64,000 nucleotides of DNA, from contig NZ_KI912149.1 in NCBI RefSeq assembly GCF_000517105.1, forward strand, positions 384,712-448,711, read 5' to 3'. The position numbers were made by a program, and so were the translations under genes. Numbering within the stretch: position 1 is the first letter of the stretch; each line of letters starts with the position of its first letter. The notes under the pieces are model-generated. The model did no database searches and was not told the origin of the DNA. It saw only the letters and a list, made by a program, of their open reading frames with translations. Below are positions 1 through 8,012 of this stretch, piece by piece. This DNA is from Fischerella sp. PCC 9605 (GTDB taxonomy: Bacteria; Cyanobacteriota; Cyanobacteriia; Cyanobacteriales; Nostocaceae).

Positions 1-873
1 CACCACCTGCGGCACGTTTAACAAAGCAAGTTCTAAATTCACAGTGCCGCACTTAGTAATTGCTAAATCAGCGGCAGCAAGCACTTCCTGTTGTTGTCCC
101 GATACTACAGTGGCTCGTAAACCGTACCGTTGTATCTGTTTTTCTATTTTATCTCGATAAATTTCCAGAGACAGGGGAATCCAAAAATGCAACTGTGGCA
201 GTTTGTTTTGTATTTCCTGTGCTGCTTGGAACATCACTGGCAAGAGATATTTAAGTTCTTGGTGACGGGAGGCAGGTAGAAGCGCTACGGCGATCGCATC
301 ATCCACAATTCCCAACTTGGCACGCGCCGCTTCTCGACTAGGAAAGTTTTCTATCCTGTCTACCAATGGATGTCCTACCCAAGTCACATTTGCACCGTTG
401 TCTTGAAAATAACGCGCTTCCTGCGGGAAAATCGCTAACATTTTATCGCTAAAACCAACAATCCGGGCTGTGTCACGAGGTGCGATCGGACAAACCCAAA
501 GTTGAGGTGCAATGTAATATACTACTGGCACTTGCGGCAGTTGGCGGCGAATGTAATTACCTATGCCCAGATTTGGCCCCATGTAGTCAATCAATACAAC
601 CAAATCAGGAGGATTTTGCTTGAGATAAGCGATCGCCTGCCGCTGAATTTGCAGAGTCGGTAACACAAAAGGCAGAGATTCCAAAAGACCAAAAGAGCCA
701 ATTTTACTAGTATTACCTAATAGAATGGCTCCTGCTGCTGCCATTTTTTCGCCACCCAATGCCACAACTTCTAATTCCAGTCCAGCAGCAAGGGCTTGCC
801 GTTGCAAAGCGGCAACCAATAACGACCCTTGTAAATCGCCAGACACTTCACCAGTACTGATAAATATTCGCAT
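1..873 (-). CDS. lpxB: Lipid-A-disaccharide synthase LpxB (3' end outside window)
   Basis: The reverse frame starts with ATG at 873 and reads MRIFISTGEVSGDL, the typical LpxB N-terminus, and stays open to the window edge. About 291 of roughly 385 residues are present, so the C-terminus is cut off by the window, not by mutation. LpxB is a GT19 glycosyltransferase that joins UDP-2,3-diacylglucosamine to lipid X to make the lipid A disaccharide at the inner face of the plasma membrane. Internal blocks such as DLVVLIDYMGPN and YYIAPQLWVC fit the family. It is the last of four minus-strand genes (lpxC, fabZ, lpxA, lpxB), separated from lpxA by a repeat-filled 195-bp gap. Confidence 0.93.
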   Translation of the reverse strand, partial: MRIFISTGEVSGDLQGSLLVAALQRQALAAGLELEVVALGGEKMAAAGAILLGNTSKIGSFGLLESLPFVLPTLQIQRQAIAYLKQNPPDLVVLIDYMGPNLGIGNYIRRQLPQVPVVYYIAPQLWVCPIAPRDTARIVGFSDKMLAIFPQEARYFQDNGANVTWVGHPLVDRIENFPSREAARAKLGIVDDAIAVALLPASRHQELKYLLPVMFQAAQEIQNKLPQLHFWIPLSLEIYRDKIEKQIQRYGLRATVVSGQQQEVLAAADLAITKCGTVNLELALLNVPQVV

Positions 874-879
874 TTTGGA

Positions 880-1066
880 ATGAGGGATTGGGGATTGGGA
901 ATTGGGGAACTCGGGGCCCCCACGACCGCTCTTAGTAGGGATTAGGGGCAATGGGGATTGGGGATTGGGGATTGGTGATTGGTGATTGGTGATTGGTTTT
1001 CTTACCGATGCCCATTGCCCCTTGCCCTATGCCCCAGTCCCCAGTCCCTAGTCCCTAATCCCTTAT
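880..1066. repeat. Dispersed intergenic repeat A, copy 1
   Basis: The gap between lpxA and lpxB consists of iterated GGGGATTGG/GGTGATTGG units, the block CTCGGGGCCCCCACGACC (910-927), a TTTTCTTACCGATGCCC segment and a run of CCCCAGTCCC units. Its two halves are partly complementary, so it can fold into a long hairpin. A second copy lies in inverted orientation at 60829-60970. Confidence 0.8.
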
Positions 1067-1068
1067 TG

Positions 1069-1890
1069 TCAAGATTCATCATCCTTACTAGCTGCTTTCC
1101 CTTTTCCAGGAATTAAGCCACGTCTTCCCGGCATTTGAGAAAGTAGGAGGAAGCGACGCAGATGCTGTAAATGTTCCGTATCTCCCAAAAGTTCTAGTTG
1201 TTCCAAGGCATCCTTGAAAATTAAGTCAGAACGATAGAGAATACGGAAAGCTTTTTTCAAGGTTTGTAAGTCAGTAGCTGAAAAACCAGCGCGTTTGAGT
1301 CCGATAAGATTAAGTGTTCGTATCCGTGCTGGATTTCCTTCTACCGTCATATAAGGCGGTACATCCCGGTCAATACGTGCCATACCCCCTATCATTGAGT
1401 GCTTACCTATATGCACGAATTGATGAACACCCAAAACCCCACTTAGTCTGGCACGGGATTCGATGTGAACATGACCCGCCAGTGCTACTGAGTTGGCAAT
1501 CACTACTGAGTCTTCAATTACACAGTTATGCCCCACATGGACATAAGCCATCAGTAGGTTGCTATTGCCGATGCGAGTCTCTCCACCTGTACCAGTAGCT
1601 CGATTAATTGTAACGTATTCTCTAATTAAGTTATCATCGCCAATCTTAACCCAGCTCAATTCGCCAGCATATTTTAAATCTTGGGGTTCCAAGCCAATAG
1701 CGGCTCCTGTAAAAATCTGATTTCGTGCCCCAATTTCTACAGGTCCATCTAGCACTGCATGAGCGCCAATTACGGTTTCGGGACCGACTTTCACATGCCC
1801 TCCAATCACAGCATAGGCACCGACTTGTACTGTCGGGTGCAGCTCCGCGTTAGGATGAATTACAGCAGTTGGATGAATAAGCGTCTTCAA
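1069..1890 (-). CDS. lpxA: UDP-N-acetylglucosamine acyltransferase LpxA
   Basis: This 273-residue protein transfers a 3-hydroxyacyl group from acyl-ACP to UDP-GlcNAc, the first step of lipid A synthesis in the cytoplasm. The N-terminal two thirds is a left-handed beta-helix of hexapeptide repeats (HPTAVIHPNAELHPTVQV, VIGGHVKVGPETVIGAHAVL). The segment MAYVHVGHNCVIEDSVVIAN carries the catalytic-histidine context HVGHNC. An alpha-helical C-terminal domain follows. The start is a TTG with GGAG eight bases upstream; the nearby ATG is out of frame and stops after three codons. It lies between fabZ and lpxB in the usual cyanobacterial order and is slightly longer than the roughly 262-residue norm. 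Confidence 0.95.
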   Translation of the reverse strand: MKTLIHPTAVIHPNAELHPTVQVGAYAVIGGHVKVGPETVIGAHAVLDGPVEIGARNQIFTGAAIGLEPQDLKYAGELSWVKIGDDNLIREYVTINRATGTGGETRIGNSNLLMAYVHVGHNCVIEDSVVIANSVALAGHVHIESRARLSGVLGVHQFVHIGKHSMIGGMARIDRDVPPYMTVEGNPARIRTLNLIGLKRAGFSATDLQTLKKAFRILYRSDLIFKDALEQLELLGDTEHLQHLRRFLLLSQMPGRRGLIPGKGKAASKDDES

Positions 1891-1926
1891 GGATGCATCT
1901 CCAGAACAGTAAGCGTGCTGAGTCTT

Positions 1927-1950
1927 GTAGAGACGCGCCGTGGCGCATCT
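1927..1950. repeat. Degenerate member of the 28-bp palindrome family
   Basis: GTAGAGACGCGCC followed by GTGGCGCATCT is a decayed version of the perfect palindromes at 33825, 41967 and 63655. It sits just upstream of lpxA. A shorter related inverted repeat, AGGCACG/CGTGCCT, is at 2073-2093 in the same 222-bp gap, which otherwise holds nothing recognisable. Confidence 0.6.
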
Positions 1951-2112
1951 GAATTCTGTAGCCGAAAGTATCGGGTAAGCTACTTTGGTGTGAGGGCGGC
2001 AAAAATCTAGAAATCAGACTATACAGTTATGGCTTGTTGCTGTTACAGATATCCTGGAACAGGATTTAGTGAAGGCACGTCACGGCCGTGCCTCTACTAC
2101 TAGAGTAAATTT

Positions 2113-2643
2113 TTAGTTTACAAGGGAAAACATTAGTTCGCCTTCAGCAGCGAGCTGACCGTCAACTTCGGCACGAGCTTGCATTTTACCGAAACGACGT
2201 TGTTTCACCCATAACAGTTCCACTGTCATCACTAGTTGATCTCCGGGAACAACTTGGCGACGAAAGCGGACTTTATCTATACCAGCAAATAGGAAGAGTC
2301 CACCTTCCAATTCTGCCGCTTGTGTCATCACGACACCACCAACTTGTGCCATTGCTTCTACAATCAGCACACCTGGCATAATCGGACGTCCTGGAAAATG
2401 TCCTTGAAAATGGGGTTCGTTAATCGTGACATTTTTGATGCCAACAGCTCGTTTCCCAGGTACGTAGTCAATAATCCGGTCTACTAGTGCGAAGGGGTAG
2501 CGGTGCGGTAGAAGTTTCTGAATTTCTTCTATTGTGAAAATGGTTTTTGTTTCAGATGGAGTCGTAGTGGAATAATCTAATTGCTCCTGAGTTGTTGCTG
2601 GTGTGGGACTATCGGTAGAATTTAGTTCGGTGACAGTTGACAT
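2113..2643 (-). CDS. fabZ: 3-hydroxyacyl-[ACP] dehydratase FabZ
   Basis: FabZ dehydrates beta-hydroxyacyl-ACP in fatty acid elongation and influences the supply of hydroxyacyl chains to lipid A synthesis. The hot-dog fold signature is clear: [13 protein letters not shown] carries the catalytic histidine, and [20 protein letters not shown] carries the catalytic glutamate. I place the start at ATG 2643 (MSTVTELNS). The frame is open upstream to 2739, but those 32 residues come from repeat-like CCACTAACCACTAAC DNA and are probably not translated. Even so the protein has a Ser/Thr-rich N-terminal extension of about 35 residues before the catalytic domain. It lies downstream of lpxC and upstream of lpxA. 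Confidence 0.94.
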   Translation of the reverse strand: MSTVTELNSTDSPTPATTQEQLDYSTTTPSETKTIFTIEEIQKLLPHRYPFALVDRIIDYVPGKRAVGIKNVTINEPHFQGHFPGRPIMPGVLIVEAMAQVGGVVMTQAAELEGGLFLFAGIDKVRFRRQVVPGDQLVMTVELLWVKQRRFGKMQARAEVDGQLAAEGELMFSLVN

Positions 2644-2764
2644 TGGTGGTGTTGTTGATTTTATATTTTGGTTTGACTTGCAGGAGACTAAATAGTTTAG
2701 TATTAGAGATTGTTTAGTAGTGGTTTGTAAAAATACCACTAACCACTAACTACTATCCAAATAA

Positions 2765-3628
2765 CTACTTACCACTCCCCGGTCGCAAATCCCAAATTTT
2801 TTGCGCCAGTTGAACGTGTAAATTGTGGCTGGCTTTATAAGCCAAGAAGTGAGCGCAGGGGAAAGTCCCCAATAAACTTAAGTCTCCTACTAGATCCAAA
2901 ATTTTATGACGTACTGGCTCATTTGCAAATCTTAATGGTGGATTTAGCCAGCCATCAGGCCCGCATACGAGAGCATTTTCTAAGCTTCCACCTTTGATTA
3001 ACCCGGATTTTTGTAGGTATTCAATTTGATGTAACAAACCAAAGGTACGGGCGGGGGCAATTTCTGCTGCAAAGCTCGCATCAGTATTCCCTAGGTCGGT
3101 AGGCGGAGACCAACTGTGCCATTGGTTACTAATAGCAGGTAGCTCGAAATCAATGCCATAGGTAAAGCGGGTTGCTGGTGCAGGTAGGGCGCAAACAAAA
3201 GCATCCTCCTGACGCACCCATATTGGCTCATTTATGGGCTGAGGCGCATTTTCTATGGTTAGGGTTTGTGAGACTAAACCCACTTGAGCTATGCTTTCTG
3301 TCCACACTTTTGCTGAACCGTCCAAAAGCGGTACTTCTGGGCCGTCGATTTCAATCCGGACGTTATCTACACCCATACCTGCTAGGGCTGCTAACAAATG
3401 CTCCACAGTTCGGACACTTGCCTCTGTTTTCCCTAACTGAGTAGAGAGAACAGTCTGACTAACCGCCGTTACTTGTGCTGGAATTATCGGAGTGTTGGGT
3501 AAATCTACTCGTACAAAGTAACGTCCACTGCCTGCTTCTGCTGGTAGTATCCGCACCTGAGTACTTGCACCGCTATGCAATCCCACTCCTGTTTGGCTAA
3601 TTTCAGTTGCGAGAGTTTGTTGCTGCAT
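2765..3628 (-). CDS. lpxC: UDP-3-O-acyl-N-acetylglucosamine deacetylase LpxC
   Basis: LpxC is the zinc hydrolase for the first committed step of lipid A synthesis, removing the N-acetyl group from UDP-3-O-acyl-GlcNAc. Visible motifs are the N-terminal TGVGLHSG, the zinc-ligand region [15 protein letters not shown], the central [12 protein letters not shown], and [16 protein letters not shown], which contributes a zinc histidine and aspartate and a catalytic residue. The start is taken as ATG 3628 ([10 protein letters not shown]). An ATG five codons upstream at 3643 lies in GTCATTTGTCATTTG repeat DNA and gives no better match to the family. At 287 residues it is a little shorter than the E. 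coli enzyme. It heads the lpxC-fabZ-lpxA-lpxB block. Confidence 0.94.
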   Translation of the reverse strand: MQQQTLATEISQTGVGLHSGASTQVRILPAEAGSGRYFVRVDLPNTPIIPAQVTAVSQTVLSTQLGKTEASVRTVEHLLAALAGMGVDNVRIEIDGPEVPLLDGSAKVWTESIAQVGLVSQTLTIENAPQPINEPIWVRQEDAFVCALPAPATRFTYGIDFELPAISNQWHSWSPPTDLGNTDASFAAEIAPARTFGLLHQIEYLQKSGLIKGGSLENALVCGPDGWLNPPLRFANEPVRHKILDLVGDLSLLGTFPCAHFLAYKASHNLHVQLAQKIWDLRPGSGK

Positions 3629-3654
3629 ATAGTCCTTTGTCATTTGTCATTTGT

Positions 3655-3795
3655 GAGCCAGCGCGCTCCAAAGGGGGTTTCCCCCATGTAGACGCCCGCA
3701 GGGCGGCTTCTCGCAGAGTACCCGTAAGGGTCATTTGTCCTTTGTCATTTGTCATTTGCCAAAAGCTAATGACCAATGACCAATGACTAATGACT
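3655..3795. repeat. Composite intergenic repeat (GC-rich unit plus GTCATT unit)
   Basis: The gap between bamA and lpxC holds two repeats. At 3655-3727 is a GC-rich unit (GCGCGCTCCAAAGGGGG, GTAGACGCCCGCAGGGCGG, CTTCTCGCAGAGTACCCG), also found in several copies at 48210-48480. At 3727-3793 is a GTCATTTGTC / GACCAATGACCAATGAC inverted repeat, nearly identical to 38015-38085 and in the same orientation. Confidence 0.8.
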
Positions 3796-3797
3796 AC

Positions 3798-6353
3798 TTA
3801 AAATCTTTCGCCAATACCAAAATTAATACGGCTGTCTCCTTCATCGTTGAAACCGTAGTCAATGCGGATAGGACCTAATGGGGACTGTACTCGCACACCG
3901 AGACCGTAGCCGTAGCCACTACCGTTTTTATCCAACAAATCACCTGCCTTGGTTTCTGTTCCGAGGTCAGTAGCAGCATCAAAAAATAGTGCGCCGCTGA
4001 CTACAGAGAAAACAGGAAAGCGATACTCTACTGAAGCTTGCAAGAAACTGCTGCTACTGGCTAATGCACCTTCTTCGTAGCCCCGGACGGAGTTGCTACC
4101 ACCTAGAGTAAACGCTTCGTAGGAAGGCACGTCACCAAGTATGGTTCCACCTTGGATGTTAAAAGCAAGGGTTTGCGGTCCTTCATTAAAGTTGGTGAAT
4201 TTTACAGGAATGTAGTAGCTATAGCTACCCCGAATCTTGCTCATCAAAATGTTCCCTAGTCCTACAGGTACGGACTGGTCTAATCCTAGGCGGAAGAAAG
4301 AACCACTGGTTGGTTGCAAAGCATTGTTGCGTTTGTCACGTACTGCGGCTAGTTGTAATGTCAGCAAGTCATCTTGACCAGTTCCAGATTCGGTCAGGTC
4401 GATTATTTCTGTAGGTTGATCGTTCTCGAATATTGTTGCTTGCTTTCTAATGTCACCATCAGAATCACGAGTGGAAACTCGTTGATATCTTACACCGGCT
4501 GAAGCTGTCCATTCTGCACGCTCATAAGGATTTTTGGACAAAGGACGGCTAAAGTTGATGCCACCACCTAGACGTAAAATACGGGGGGTATCGCCATCGT
4601 CCTCACCTTCTTTAAAGGTTTCGATGTTATCATCTTCCCCTTCATAAATCAAAGAAATCGAACGACTACGGAAAAGATTTGCTGTGTAGGAAGTTCGGTA
4701 AGGGTCTCCAGCTATCCAAGGATCGGTAAACCGAACATCAAACAGCAATTCCCGTTGACCTACCTCTAACTCGGCACCCAGTTTTTGGTTTCTTCCGTTC
4801 AGGTTTTGCTCTTGATAGCTGATAGTGCCAAACAGTCCACTAGCAGAACTAATACCCGCCCCTGCTGCAATAGAACCGCTACTACGCTCAACAACATTGA
4901 CAACCACATTCACTTGCCTAGGGTCAGTACCGGGGTCAAGAGAAACATTTACGTCCTCAAATAGTCCCAGTCCGTATACCCGCTGCAAGTCTCTTTGCAC
5001 AATGTTGCGGTTGAATACCTGTTTGGGCTTTAATTGCAGTTCTCGTGTAATGATATATGGTTGCGTCCTTCCCCTGATTGGTCGTCCTTCTTTGTCAGTC
5101 TCCTGACCTTCTTTAGTGCGATATCTGACGTTAATATCTTCCACTACCCCCTCCGCTACACTCAGGGTGACGACTCCGTTTTCAGATACCTGCGGCGCTC
5201 CAACTACCTGCGCTAAAACGTAACCTTGGTCTTGATACCATTTGAGTAACTGTTGAATACTTTGTTGCAACTCCCGCAAGTTAAGGATTCTACCGTACTG
5301 GTTCTTAAAAATTTGATTTGGAACATTTGGAGGTAATACCGAGGGAACGCCGGTATTAGGATTGGCGTCAATTCTTACCTGATTCAGAACTGGGTTAAGC
5401 TGAACTAAGAAAGTCACCCGTACCCCTAATGGTGTATCTTCTGGCACTGCCTGAACATTAGAGAAAAAGCCAGTGGTAAAGACGGCATTAATATCTTGTT
5501 GCAGTTGCGATCGCGTTGTCGTCCGCCCCGGCTGGGTACGAATTGCGGCGTAAACATCGTTTTCCAGTTGCGGTGGTAAAGGCTGTCCCTTCTCAGTTCT
5601 AATTAAAACTTCCGATACCAGCACACGAGGTTCAGCCTCTGCTGGTGGTTGTTGGTTGATGGTTGGTGGTTGTTGAGTTGGGGAAGGAGGTTGTTGGTTG
5701 GTGGTTGGTGGTTGTTGGTTGGTGGTTGGTGGTTGTTGAGTTGGGAAAGGAGGTTGTTGGTTGGTGGTTGGTGGTTGTTGAGTTGGAGAAGGCGGAGTAT
5801 TTGTAGGGGAAGTTATGCCAGGACTTTGTGCAGTTGTTGGATTTGTCGAGGTTGGTGTTATGCTCTTTGGTGTTGTCTTTAATGCTGATGCACCTGGTTC
5901 AGTGACAACTTTTTGTTGTTGATTTGTTGCTGATGTTGCGACTGCTGTAGTTTGTTTTGGATTTTGAGCAGTTTGTATACTATTTGAGCGATCGGATGTC
6001 GGTATTATTACCCCCGATCTCGTTTCTGCTGTTGGAAATACAGCAACAACTTCATTTTGTTGGTCTGTCGCTGATGTTGTAACTGCTGTAGTTTGTTTTG
6101 AATTTTGAGCAGTTTGTGTACTGTTTGAGCGATCGAATGTCGGTATGATTACCCCTGAGGTCGTTTCTGTAGTTGGGAATCCAGCAACAACTTCCTGTTC
6201 TTGATTTGTTACTGGTGTTAAAACTTCTGCTGTTTTTTTGGAATTATTCGCAGTTTGTGCATTTGCATGGATCGAACAGCTTAATGGAGCAGCGATCGCC
6301 ATCACTGTCATCACAACGGGGGATAAGCGCATTTTATTTTGATTGTTCTTCAC
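3798..6353 (-). CDS. bamA: Outer membrane assembly factor BamA/Omp85
   Basis: This protein inserts beta-barrel proteins into the outer membrane. It starts with a signal peptide ending near HANAQ, followed by about 220 residues of Ser/Thr/Gln- and Pro-rich linker, then three POTRA-like modules (starting near VLVSEVLIRTEKG, VLNQVRIDANPN and VVEDINVRYRTKEG), and a C-terminal 16-strand-type barrel. The barrel contains LGGSNSVRGYEEG, the barrel-lid loop motif (VRGY), and ends in INFGIGERF, with a terminal aromatic residue. The frame begins with GTG at 6353; ATG 6332 (MRLSPVVMTV) is an equally good start. The linker contains a roughly 46-residue tandem duplication (VVAGFPTTETTSGVIIPT / VVAVFPTAETRSGVIIPT) and many QQPPTTNQQPP repeats. 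It precedes lpxC, the usual cyanobacterial order. Confidence 0.93.
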   Translation of the reverse strand: MKNNQNKMRLSPVVMTVMAIAAPLSCSIHANAQTANNSKKTAEVLTPVTNQEQEVVAGFPTTETTSGVIIPTFDRSNSTQTAQNSKQTTAVTTSATDQQNEVVAVFPTAETRSGVIIPTSDRSNSIQTAQNPKQTTAVATSATNQQQKVVTEPGASALKTTPKSITPTSTNPTTAQSPGITSPTNTPPSPTQQPPTTNQQPPFPTQQPPTTNQQPPTTNQQPPSPTQQPPTINQQPPAEAEPRVLVSEVLIRTEKGQPLPPQLENDVYAAIRTQPGRTTTRSQLQQDINAVFTTGFFSNVQAVPEDTPLGVRVTFLVQLNPVLNQVRIDANPNTGVPSVLPPNVPNQIFKNQYGRILNLRELQQSIQQLLKWYQDQGYVLAQVVGAPQVSENGVVTLSVAEGVVEDINVRYRTKEGQETDKEGRPIRGRTQPYIITRELQLKPKQVFNRNIVQRDLQRVYGLGLFEDVNVSLDPGTDPRQVNVVVNVVERSSGSIAAGAGISSASGLFGTISYQEQNLNGRNQKLGAELEVGQRELLFDVRFTDPWIAGDPYRTSYTANLFRSRSISLIYEGEDDNIETFKEGEDDGDTPRILRLGGGINFSRPLSKNPYERAEWTASAGVRYQRVSTRDSDGDIRKQATIFENDQPTEIIDLTESGTGQDDLLTLQLAAVRDKRNNALQPTSGSFFRLGLDQSVPVGLGNILMSKIRGSYSYYIPVKFTNFNEGPQTLAFNIQGGTILGDVPSYEAFTLGGSNSVRGYEEGALASSSSFLQASVEYRFPVFSVVSGALFFDAATDLGTETKAGDLLDKNGSGYGYGLGVRVQSPLGPIRIDYGFNDEGDSRINFGIGERF
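5640..5790. repeat. Low-complexity repeat inside bamA coding for (TTNQQPP)n
   Basis: On the plus strand the segment is built of GGTTGTTGGTTGGTGGTTGG units; on the coding strand these give Thr-Asn-Gln-Gln-Pro-Pro repeats. The same kind of AACAACCAACCACCAACAACC tract is non-coding at 41995-42085. Confidence 0.75.
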
Positions 6354-6512
6354 TTACACACACCATGAAAAATAAAGTAAGCTTTCAGTCACAGGGTAAA
6401 AGTAAAAAATAATTTAGTGCTTTTGCCTTTCCAGTTAAGAAATAAATTTGCAAAAGCCTTTACTAAAGAGACTGGAGACTAGATGAGAATCATGAATAAT
6501 GAATTCTGAAAA

Positions 6513-6552
6513 TTTCATAATTCATAATTCATAATTCATAATTCATAATTCA
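6513..6552. repeat. ATTCATA short tandem repeat overlapping the purC stop
   Basis: Roughly five head-to-tail copies of a 7-bp ATTCATA unit run into the 3' end of purC, so the last codons and the TGA stop are made of repeat DNA. A related tract is at 24838-24893, between the DUF2973 gene and the debranching-enzyme gene. Confidence 0.8.
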
Positions 6553-7271
6553 TTTAGTACTCTTTTCAAAACCTCCTGATAGGCGTCCTCTACATTCCCT
6601 AAGTCCCGGCGGAAGCGGTCTTTGTCTAGCACACGAAGATTAGGATCGTCCCCTGCACTGATATCCCATAAACGACAGGTATCTGGGCTAATTTCATCTG
6701 CTAATAACAACTGTTGTTGTGAATCCAAACCAAATTCTAGTTTGAAATCCACGAGGGTAATGTTGCACCTCTGAAAAAATTCCTTCAGAAAATCGTTGAT
6801 TTTCAATGCTAGATGGGTAATACTGTCAACTTGTTCCGGAGTCGCTAGTTCCATCAATAGCAAGCGATCGCGTGTTAGCAGAGGATCTCCCAATTGGTCG
6901 TTTTTGTAATAAAACTCTACTAAAGGCATCTTTAGCACAGTTCCTAGTGGTAATCCTGTTTGTTGACAAAGACTGCCAGCAGCAATGTTCCTGACAACTA
7001 CTTCCAATGGCAAAATTTTCACTGCCCTGATCCGCATTTGATTTGCAGCAGGATTGTCAATAAAGTGGGTTTTGATACCACGTGCTTCCAATTCTTGGAA
7101 TAATTTACTGGAAATGCTGTTGTTTATTCTTCCTTTCTCTTGGATACTACCGCGTTTTTGAGCGTTAAATGCTGTTGCATCATCTTTAAAAACAGCCAGT
7201 AAGATTTCTGGGTCGTCTGTAGGGTAGATAATTTTGGCTTTGCCTTCGTATAGCTTGGTATGGACAGACAT
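6543..7271 (-). CDS. purC: Phosphoribosylaminoimidazole-succinocarboxamide synthase (SAICAR synthase)
   Basis: PurC joins aspartate to CAIR using ATP, a late step of de novo purine synthesis in the cytosol. The 242-residue protein has the standard bacterial length and the family blocks KLYEGKAKIIY near the N-terminus (nucleotide loop), FKDDATAFNAQKRG, VVVRNIAAGSLCQQTGLPLG (CAIR site) and DFKLEFGLD / LADEISPDTCRLWD (metal and ATP contacts). The ATG at 7271 opens directly into the conserved N-terminus. The final residues NEL and the TGA stop are supplied by the ATTCATA repeat. The gene lies behind bamA on the same strand with an 189-bp gap, so co-transcription is unlikely. Confidence 0.96.
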   Translation of the reverse strand: MSVHTKLYEGKAKIIYPTDDPEILLAVFKDDATAFNAQKRGSIQEKGRINNSISSKLFQELEARGIKTHFIDNPAANQMRIRAVKILPLEVVVRNIAAGSLCQQTGLPLGTVLKMPLVEFYYKNDQLGDPLLTRDRLLLMELATPEQVDSITHLALKINDFLKEFFQRCNITLVDFKLEFGLDSQQQLLLADEISPDTCRLWDISAGDDPNLRVLDKDRFRRDLGNVEDAYQEVLKRVLNEL

Positions 7272-7657
7272 GGTAGGAGTTAAAGTTATGGGCTATTGCC
7301 AGCTTCTATGCTTCAGGCTTAACCATTTTATCTTTTGTCTTTAGCTATTAGTCATCAGTGAAGTAACTCAGTAAGACTGTTGACCACAGATAGATGCACA
7401 GGTAGTTCTGGATAACTACTATCAAGGTGTATTTTTTATTTTTCCTGCAACAGTAATTACTTGGAATTAAATAGAATAACAGATTTTAATGTATTTTTTT
7501 ATACAAAAACTCACAATTTTAGATCAATTTAAATTACGATCAAAATTTAACTAAAGTGTTCAATGATAGGCAGTTAGCTGCCCAGAACCTAAATTATGAT
7601 TTGCTATTTATTCAGTTTGAGATTAAAAACAAAAGGAGGTGAGAAGCAAACAGAGAA
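7272..7657. other. AT-rich intergenic region between divergent purC and a small conserved gene
   Basis: No coding or RNA signature is visible. The notable element is AAGGAGGTGA at 7633-7642, a perfect match to the 16S rRNA anti-Shine-Dalgarno complement, 15 bases before the downstream ATG. Promoters for both divergent genes should lie here, but no -10/-35 pair stands out. Confidence 0.5.
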
Positions 7658-7924
7658 ATGGTTAACAAAGACGATTTTCTTTATCCTCGGGGTCGCTACT
7701 ACGGTCAGGTAAAACCAGAGAACTTATTGTTCAACGCTAATTTGCAGGAATTTGCACAAAAAGTCAGCTATATCTGCAACTTAGAGACATCTGGCAAAAT
7801 CCCACCTCAAGAGGCTTACGAGCAAATCAAAGCTCTTTGGAAAAGTTTGAAACAATCGAAAAAAGAACTGAGAATTGGCGAAAACCCTTTCCGTATGGAC
7901 GATGAAGACAAGCCAGAAGAATAA
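7658..7924 (+). CDS. Small conserved cyanobacterial protein (possibly DUF7219 family)
   Basis: The 88-residue product begins MVNKDDFLYPRGRYYG and is soluble, charged and mostly helical, with an acidic tail (MDDEDKPEE). I recognise it as a small protein widespread in cyanobacteria, possibly the DUF7219 family, but know no function. It has no signal peptide or membrane segment. A perfect Shine-Dalgarno sequence lies upstream, though at an unusually long spacing. It stands alone between divergent purC and convergent cyaB1. Coding character is supported by the long upstream leader and absence of repeat DNA in the frame. Confidence 0.8.
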   Translation: MVNKDDFLYPRGRYYGQVKPENLLFNANLQEFAQKVSYICNLETSGKIPPQEAYEQIKALWKSLKQSKKELRIGENPFRMDDEDKPEE

Positions 7925-8012
7925 TCAGTCAATAGTCATTGGTCATTGGTTAGTGGTTATTCGCCATTCCCTATTTCCGAACCTTTACGAGTAATACTTT
8001 TTGTCTAGTAAT

